The notes below the pieces were generated by a model, which worked only from the letters and a program-made list of their open reading frames with translations, was not told where the DNA came from and made no database searches. From contig JAKISU010000009.1 of assembly GCA_021648445.1 (NCBI GenBank), forward strand, positions 1-40,021: a stretch of DNA of 40,021 bases, in the 5' to 3' direction. The position numbers and the translations under genes were made by a program. Below are positions 34,810 through 40,021 of this stretch, one piece after another (within the stretch, counting starts at the first letter, position 1; each line of letters starts with the position of its first letter). Source of the stretch: Flavobacteriaceae bacterium. GTDB taxonomy: Bacteria; Bacteroidota; Bacteroidia; Flavobacteriales; Flavobacteriaceae.

Positions 34810-37656
34810 TTAATGTGCCTCTAACCAATTCTTACCTATACCAATTTCAACATCTAGAGGAACACTTAGTTGAAAAGCATTTTCCATTTCTTGTTTTATA
34901 ATAGGTTTTATCAAGTCAAGTTCATCTTTATACGCATCAAATACCAATTCATCATGTACTTGAAGTAACATTTTAGACTTAAAACCCTCTTTCTCAAACC
35001 GTTTATAAATATTGATCATTGCCAATTTGATAATATCAGCAGCACTACCTTGTATAGGTGCATTAACAGCATTTCGTTCAGCTGCACCTCGTACTACAGC
35101 ATTTCTAGAATTAATATCTTTTAAATAGCGTCGTCTTCCTAATACTGTTTCAACATATCCATTTTCTCTTGCAAAGTGAATTTGACTATCCATATATGCT
35201 CTTAGTTTTGGGTAAGTCTCATAATAAGTATCTATTAATTCTTTAGCTTCACTACGTGAGAGTGAAGTCTGATTGCTAAGTCCGAATGCAGAAACCCCAT
35301 ATATAATTCCGAAATTCACCGTTTTTGCGTTACTCCGTTGCTCTCGGGTAACTTCATCTAACGGTACATTAAAAACCTTAGCTGCAGTTGAAGCATGGAT
35401 ATCTTCGTCTTTTTTAAAGGCATTCATCATGTTTTCCTCTTCACTTAAGGCTGCAATGATACGTAATTCTATTTGAGAATAATCTGCGGCAAGCAACACA
35501 TAATTTTTGTTACGGGGAATAAATGCTTTTCTAACTTGTCTTCCTCGCTCTGTACGAATAGGAATATTTTGTAAATTAGGATTATTAGAACTTAAACGCC
35601 CGGTAGCAGCAACAGCTTGAGCATATACTGTATGAATTCTATTTGTTTTAGGGTTTACCTCATTAGGTAAAGCATCTAAATAAGTGCTTTGCAATTTTTT
35701 ATATTGACGATAGTTTAAAATATCTGTAATTATTGGATGGTCTTTTGCTAAATAAGACAATACATCTTCTGCAGTAGAATATTGACCTGTTTTGGTTTTT
35801 TTAGGTTTATCAACCAATTTTAGTTTCTCAAACAGAATATTTCCTAATTGTTTTGGTGATGCTATATTAAATTCTTCTCCTGCTTGATTGTAAATATCTT
35901 TTTCTAATCGTTCAATATCTATGGTTATTTCTTTAGAAAGTGAAGCGAGAAATTCTTTATTCAAATTAACACCCTCTATTTCCATAGAAGTTAATACAGT
36001 AACCAATGGTAATTCTACTTCATTAAAAAGCTTTGTGAGCTTACTCGATGCTAATTCTTTTTCGAAATATTCTTTGAGTTGTAAGGTTATATCAGCATCT
36101 TCAACAGCATATTCTGTTAATTTTGAGAGTTCTACTGTACGCATTGAAAGTTGATTCTTTCCTTTTTTACCAATCAATTCGGTAATAGATACCGGTTGAT
36201 AATTTAGATAGGTTTCTGCCAAAATATCCATATTATGACGCATATCCGGATTGATCAGATAGTGTGCAATCATGGTGTCAAAAAATTTTCCTTTGACTTT
36301 GATATTATAATTAGAAAGCACTTTAATGTCATATTTTATGTTTTGCCCTATCTTCTCAATATTTTCATTCTCAAAAAAAGGTCTAAATTCATTGATAATC
36401 TGTTGCGTTTCTTCTTGATTTTCAGGAAATGGCACATAAAATCCTTTACCTTTTTTCCATGAAAAGGCAATCCCGATCAACTCAACTTCCAGTGCTTTTA
36501 AACCTGTAGTTTCAGTATCAAAACATACAGATTTTTGTTGCAATAAATTATTGAGTAATAACTCACGCGAAAACGGAGTGTCAACAAATTGATAGATATG
36601 CGAAGAATTTTTAATAGTACTATATTCACTCACATCATCTTCGGCTTTAGTAAACTCACCTGTTCCGGGAGTAGCAAATAAATCAAACTGTCCGTTATTT
36701 GGAGTCACTGTTTTTTTAGGTGTTGTCTTTTTTACAACTGTGTCAGATGAAGTTTCTACATTATTCTCTTCTTTAGGAGCAAACGTTTTTACTAAATTTT
36801 CTGTTAAACGTCTAAATTCTAATTCGCCAAAAATTTCTTTTATTTTAGGAATATCAGGGGTGTTAAGCTCAAAATCTTCTTCATGAAATTCAACAGGAAC
36901 ATCGAGCATAATGGTTGCCAATTTTTTAGACAACAGACCTAACTCTACATTTGCCTCTACTTTTTCCTTCATTTTACCTTTTAACTCATGTGTATTGGCT
37001 AATAAACCTTCAATGCTACCATAGGCTGCCAAGAATTTTTTTGCTGTTTTATCGCCAACTCCCGGTAAACCCGGAATATTATCAACAGCATCACCTTTCA
37101 TAGCCAAAAAATCGATTACCTGATCTGGATGTTCAATTTCAAAATTTTGCTGTACTTCCGGAACTCCCCAAATATCATAACCACCACCAAAACGTGGTTT
37201 ATACATAAAGATATTTTCGCTAACAAGCTGTGCAAAGTCTTTATCTGGTGTAACCATATAAGTTTTATACCCTTCTTTTTCAGCTTTTTTTGCAAGTGTT
37301 CCTATTATATCATCAGCTTCATAGCCTGGTTTTACAATAATAGGAATATGCATCGCTTTTAAGATACTTTCAATATAAGGCACAGCAATTTTTATGGCTT
37401 CAGGAGTTTCATCACGATTCGCTTTATATTCAGAAAACATTTCTATTCTATCAACACTGCCGCCTTTATCAAAACATACTGCTAAATGATCGGGTCTTTC
37501 ACGTTTAATTACATCCAGTAAAGAGTTCATAAAGCCCATAATAGCTGAAGTATCTGTACCTTTTGAATTGATTCTAGGGTTTTTTATAAAGGCATAATAA
37601 CCTCTAAATATTAAAGCGTAGGCATCAACTAAAAAAAGGCGTTTTTGTTCTGGCAT
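34810..37656 (-). CDS. polA: DNA polymerase I
   Basis: This 948-residue repair and Okazaki-fragment polymerase has all three domains. Residues 1-~290 are the 5'-3' exonuclease (FLVDAYALIFRGYYAF, GYEADDIIGTLA, GDAVDNIPGLPGVGDKTAKKFL). About 350-530 is the 3'-5' exonuclease with an intact DTET (CFDTETTGL). The C-terminal polymerase has motif A DYSQIELRIIAALS near residue 725, motif B RSNAKTVNFGIIYG, and motif C LQVHDELVFD near 902. The linker between the first two domains is Lys/Thr-rich (about residues 300-330). Proofreading residues look intact, as in E. coli and unlike some Gram-positive and thermophilic polymerases. It is followed by the HEPN-like gene after 63 bp. Confidence 0.97.
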   Translation of the reverse strand: MPEQKRLFLVDAYALIFRGYYAFIKNPRINSKGTDTSAIMGFMNSLLDVIKRERPDHLAVCFDKGGSVDRIEMFSEYKANRDETPEAIKIAVPYIESILKAMHIPIIVKPGYEADDIIGTLAKKAEKEGYKTYMVTPDKDFAQLVSENIFMYKPRFGGGYDIWGVPEVQQNFEIEHPDQVIDFLAMKGDAVDNIPGLPGVGDKTAKKFLAAYGSIEGLLANTHELKGKMKEKVEANVELGLLSKKLATIMLDVPVEFHEEDFELNTPDIPKIKEIFGELEFRRLTENLVKTFAPKEENNVETSSDTVVKKTTPKKTVTPNNGQFDLFATPGTGEFTKAEDDVSEYSTIKNSSHIYQFVDTPFSRELLLNNLLQQKSVCFDTETTGLKALEVELIGIAFSWKKGKGFYVPFPENQEETQQIINEFRPFFENENIEKIGQNIKYDIKVLSNYNIKVKGKFFDTMIAHYLINPDMRHNMDILAETYLNYQPVSITELIGKKGKNQLSMRTVELSKLTEYAVEDADITLQLKEYFEKELASSKLTKLFNEVELPLVTVLTSMEIEGVNLNKEFLASLSKEITIDIERLEKDIYNQAGEEFNIASPKQLGNILFEKLKLVDKPKKTKTGQYSTAEDVLSYLAKDHPIITDILNYRQYKKLQSTYLDALPNEVNPKTNRIHTVYAQAVAATGRLSSNNPNLQNIPIRTERGRQVRKAFIPRNKNYVLLAADYSQIELRIIAALSEEENMMNAFKKDEDIHASTAAKVFNVPLDEVTREQRSNAKTVNFGIIYGVSAFGLSNQTSLSRSEAKELIDTYYETYPKLRAYMDSQIHFARENGYVETVLGRRRYLKDINSRNAVVRGAAERNAVNAPIQGSAADIIKLAMINIYKRFEKEGFKSKMLLQVHDELVFDAYKDELDLIKPIIKQEMENAFQLSVPLDVEIGIGKNWLEAH

Positions 37657-37689
37657 GTTCTATTAATTTAGTCCCAAAAGCTAGGGATT

Positions 37690-37697
37690 CAAAGCTA
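37690..37697 (-). promoter_or_regulatory. Candidate polA -7 box
   Basis: On the minus strand TAGCTTTG matches TAnnTTTG exactly and lies 33 bp before the polA ATG. The -33 region has no good TTTG, so support is partial. Confidence 0.35.
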
Positions 37698-37907
37698 CTA
37701 ATAAAATTATAAGAACCCATTATTCATTTTGATAAAATTAGTATAGAGCATAGTCTCGTAATCCTCGGGATTGTTCAAAAAATAGTTCTCGATACAATCC
37801 GCCTCTGGCGAATCACTCGAACTGACGCTAAGATTCACCTAAAAACCAAAAATGAACAACGGGTTGTAAGAATAAAAGGATAAGAAAACTTTAACATCTT
37901 CTAAATT
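37698..37907. other. polA-metallophosphoesterase spacer
   Basis: There is no gene in the 305-bp divergent gap. It contains fragments of a dispersed spacer repeat (about 37795-37832, GAATCACTCGAACTGACG, related to the TCGAG-rich units seen inside element C). The remainder is AT-rich. Confidence 0.4.
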
Positions 37908-37936
37908 ATTGGTGTAACGACTAAGTAGTATATTTG
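37908..37936 (+). promoter_or_regulatory. Promoter of the metallophosphoesterase gene
   Basis: ATTG (37908-37911), a 17-bp spacer and TATATTTG (37929-37936) give an exact -7 box and a -33 box with one mismatch. The -7 box is 25 bp before the ATG. Confidence 0.55.
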
Positions 37937-37961
37937 ACTCATATAAAAACACATTAGATTA

Positions 37962-39206
37962 ATGTTGCGCTGGCTCATTTTTATTACAGTTTACCTTCTT
38001 ATAGATATATATGTTTTTCAAGTATTTAAAACTATCTCTAAAAATAAAATTCTTTATTCTTTATATTGGATAATTTCTGCATTGGTCTTTGCTAATTTTT
38101 TATATCAACTTTCAATTAGTTTTGATAGAAGTATTGGTTTGACCCCCAAAACAAATCAAGCCATCGGTCTTTTCTTAACTCTTTTTGTTCCTAAAATTGT
38201 TATACTACTTTTTGTTTTTGGAGAGGATATTTTCAGAACTCCTCAAGCCTTATACAGATTATTTACCGAGGGAAGATCAGTAGAAAATAATTATTTTCCG
38301 TCAAGACGGAAGTTTATAAGTCAAATTGCATTAATAGCCGCAGCAATACCATTTAGTTCGCTTTTATACGGAATGTATAAAGGAAAATATAATTACAAAG
38401 TTTTAAAATATGTATTAGAGTATGATGATTTACCAACTGCTTTTGACGGATATCAAATCACTCAAATATCAGACATTCACAGTGGTAGCCTAGATAATGC
38501 AAAAAAAATTGAATATGGTGTAGATTTGATAAATCAACAAGAGTCAGATATAATTCTATTTACCGGTGATCTTGTAAACAATAGAGCTGATGAAATGGAT
38601 CAGTGGATAGATACTTTTAAGAAATTAAAGGCTAAAGATGGTAAATTTTCTGTGTTGGGAAACCATGACTATGGCGATTATATTGATTGGAAAAGTAATG
38701 ATGCCAAAGTTCAAAACATGAAAAAATTAGAAAATGTTCATCAGCAATTGGGTTTCGATCTATTATTAAACGATAATAGAACATTAGAAAAGAATGGTGA
38801 AAAAATAGCATTGATTGGTGTTGAAAATTGGGGTGCCGGTGGATTTAAAAAAGCAGGAGATTTGCAACAAGCTACGGCTGGTATTAAATCTGAAGATTTT
38901 AAAATATTAATGAGTCATGACCCTAGTCATTGGGAACAACAAGTAAAGAACAATGATGTTCATTATCATTTAACATTAAGTGGACATACACACGGAATGC
39001 AGTTTGGTATTGAAATTCCGGGTTGGATAAAATGGAGTCCTGTAAAATGGCGATATAAGTACTGGGCAGGTATTTATGAAGAAGCCGGCAGATATATAAA
39101 TGTAAATAGAGGTTTTGGTTTTTTGGCCTATCCGGGGCGTGTAGGAATTTGGCCGGAGATAACTGTTATTACCTTGAAAAAGAGGATAACACCTATTGTA
39201 ACTTAG
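37962..39206 (+). CDS. Membrane-anchored metallophosphoesterase (YkuE/calcineurin-like)
   Basis: This 414-residue protein has about four hydrophobic segments in the first 135 residues, including WLIFITVYLLIDIYVFQVF and IGLFLTLFVPKIVILLFVFG. The two-metal phosphoesterase core has TQISDIHSGS (Asp and His), LFTGDLVNN, VLGNHDYGDY, LMSHDPSHW and LSGHTHGMQFG, the complete D-x-H/GD/GNHD/GHxH set. Family members hydrolyse phosphomonoesters or phosphodiesters; YkuE-type proteins are often exported or membrane-bound. The substrate is unknown. It has its own promoter and is followed 70 bp later by a Cys-less thioredoxin-fold gene with its own promoter. Confidence 0.9.
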   Translation: MLRWLIFITVYLLIDIYVFQVFKTISKNKILYSLYWIISALVFANFLYQLSISFDRSIGLTPKTNQAIGLFLTLFVPKIVILLFVFGEDIFRTPQALYRLFTEGRSVENNYFPSRRKFISQIALIAAAIPFSSLLYGMYKGKYNYKVLKYVLEYDDLPTAFDGYQITQISDIHSGSLDNAKKIEYGVDLINQQESDIILFTGDLVNNRADEMDQWIDTFKKLKAKDGKFSVLGNHDYGDYIDWKSNDAKVQNMKKLENVHQQLGFDLLLNDNRTLEKNGEKIALIGVENWGAGGFKKAGDLQQATAGIKSEDFKILMSHDPSHWEQQVKNNDVHYHLTLSGHTHGMQFGIEIPGWIKWSPVKWRYKYWAGIYEEAGRYINVNRGFGFLAYPGRVGIWPEITVITLKKRITPIVT

Positions 39207-39224
39207 TTAAAAATAGTATATTTG
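39195..39224 (+). promoter_or_regulatory. Promoter of the thioredoxin-fold gene
   Basis: ATTG (39195-39198), an 18-bp spacer and TATATTTG (39217-39224) match the Bacteroidota pattern, with one mismatch in the -33 box. The first box lies inside the end of the upstream gene. Confidence 0.55.
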
Positions 39225-39276
39225 TGACGTTATCTGTCTAATTAATAGTTATTAATAAAAAATTATTTTAGCTTTT

Positions 39277-39573
39277 ATGGCAAAATTTGGCGAATTAATT
39301 GGTTCTAGCATCCCGACGCTAATAGATTTTCATGCTGATTGGAATGAAAACAATACTAATCTTCATAGTATATTGAGAGATGTAGCTGCGGCTTTAGGCG
39401 ATAAAGCTAAAGTTATTAAAATAGATATTGACAAGAATGAAACATTGGCCAATGCTCTACGAATTAAAGGTAATCCTACTTTTATTATTTATAAAAATGG
39501 TGAAATGAAATGGCGCCAGTCTGGTGAGCAAGATGCGAATACTTTAATTAGTCTTGTTGAACAGTATGTTTAA
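39277..39573 (+). CDS. Thioredoxin-fold protein lacking the active-site cysteines
   Basis: This 98-residue cytoplasmic protein keeps the thioredoxin plan: IPTLIDFHADW, then a helix, AKVIKIDIDKNETLANALRIKG, the cis-proline loop GNPTFIIYKNGE, and a C-terminal helix. The W-C-G-P-C active site is replaced by WNENNTN, and the whole protein has no cysteine, so disulfide reductase activity is excluded. It may serve as a binding or chaperone-like domain. It is a short stand-alone gene with a consensus promoter, so it is probably expressed and not decayed: the frame is intact and the fold elements are conserved. Confidence 0.85.
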   Translation: MAKFGELIGSSIPTLIDFHADWNENNTNLHSILRDVAAALGDKAKVIKIDIDKNETLANALRIKGNPTFIIYKNGEMKWRQSGEQDANTLISLVEQYV

Positions 39574-39732
39574 ATGCCCATCTCTAACTCTTCCTACTTC
39601 GGACTTTGCTCAGTATAGGCTCGGGAAGGAAATTTATGCAGAATATATAAATTAAAGATTTATGAAAATTTTCGTTATGCCCTGAATAATGAATTCTTGT
39701 CATTCAGAGCGAAATGTAATGAAGCGAAGAAC

Positions 39733-39762
39733 CTCCATCAAAATAGTTTGATGGAGATTTTT
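39733..39762 (+). terminator. Terminator-like hairpin
   Basis: CTCCATCAAA (39733-39742) pairs perfectly with TTTGATGGAG (39747-39756) over ATAG and is followed by ATTTTT. It lies 160 bp after the thioredoxin-fold gene, within a dispersed repeat, and may end that transcript. Confidence 0.5.
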
Positions 39763-39768
39763 CAGTCG

Positions 39769-39786
39769 TCCCGATAGCTATTGGGA
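39769..39786. repeat. Palindromic spacer repeat, copy 3
   Basis: TCCCGATAGCTATTGGGA equals the palindrome at 17892 and 26691 with one C-to-T change that weakens the right arm. Confidence 0.7.
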
Positions 39787-40021
39787 CTATTGGGGTGAGG
39801 TTTGAGGTTTGAATTATTTCTTCTGTTTTTAAAATAGAACTTAGATAGTCTTTAGTTGATGTTTTCCATCCGTTAAGATAATCATAAGTAGGGCTTGCTG
39901 ATTTTCTAAAAAAATCATTTTATATAATTGAATTTCAGTTAGATAGTCTTATTTTTTATTGATTATTTCTTGGGTAAATGCAAAGGTTTTTGTATCTTAT
40001 CTGCTATAAACCCGTGCAGTT

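Larger units (their letters stand above)
39574..40021. other. Right-end spacer with dispersed repeats and a possible gene remnant
   Basis: No complete gene is seen. It carries part of a spacer repeat (GTCATTCAGAGCGAA and GAAGCGAAGAACCTCC, about 39698-39737), a terminator-like hairpin and a copy of the CCCGATAGC palindrome. On the minus strand 39707-39919 is open for 71 codons and includes ASPTYDYLNGWKTSTKDYLS, which looks protein-like but is not recognised. Confidence 0.4.

Overview
The window is AT-rich chromosomal DNA that looks like the family Flavobacteriaceae (Bacteroidota). Evidence: the protein styles (DUF5916 outer-membrane protein, TM2 protein, OlsF-type double acyltransferase, an S8 lipoprotein), near absence of Shine-Dalgarno sites, and several copies of the Bacteroidota promoter pattern TTTG-N17-23-TAnnTTTG. 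The genes are mostly housekeeping. The accessory material is a set of small inverted-repeat elements and gene wrecks, densest in the first 3.1 kb.

Layout. 1-3.1 kb: the start of an IS5-type transposase gene runs off the left edge, next to a 5'-truncated molybdopterin oxidoreductase. MITE-like elements follow, with fragments of a broken AraC-type regulator, a 46-residue membrane peptide and a small cytochrome-c lipoprotein. 3.1-7.7 kb: glycerol operon glpF-glpK-flavin-binding protein-glpD. 7.7-14.5 kb: an ACT-like protein divergent from an aspartate kinase, a TM2 protein, then on the minus strand a GNAT acetyltransferase, a second aspartate kinase and a two-domain lipid acyltransferase. 14.5-18.1 kb: fbp, a membrane-anchored glutamate-synthase-like enzyme, folB, a MITE and tRNA-Cys(GCA). 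18.1-22.8 kb: MBL-fold hydrolase, S8 protease lipoprotein and M1 aminopeptidase. 23.2-29.6 kb, minus strand: translation cluster rplM-rpsI-rpsB-tsf, an unrecognised large membrane protein, then pyrH-frr. 30-40 kb: DUF5916 protein, ATP-grasp ligase, a HEPN-like protein, polA, a membrane metallophosphoesterase and a cysteine-free thioredoxin-fold protein.

How the parts work together: glpF/K/D import, phosphorylate and oxidise glycerol to dihydroxyacetone phosphate, and fbp serves gluconeogenesis. Two aspartate kinases feed the aspartate-family amino acids. The translation cluster makes ribosomal proteins, an elongation factor and the recycling factor.

The main non-routine signal is the mobile-element biology. 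At least four short elements have clear terminal inverted repeats. Two kinds are flanked by YTAR-type tetranucleotides (TTAA, CTAG) and one by a perfect 9-bp direct repeat. Several sit exactly at the ends of genes, so that the element boundary supplies the stop codon. Other candidates for a second look are the unknown membrane protein between tsf and pyrH, the HEPN-like protein, the Cys-less thioredoxin and the ACT protein/aspartate kinase pair. I did not find a CRISPR array, a prophage or a clearly new multi-gene system.
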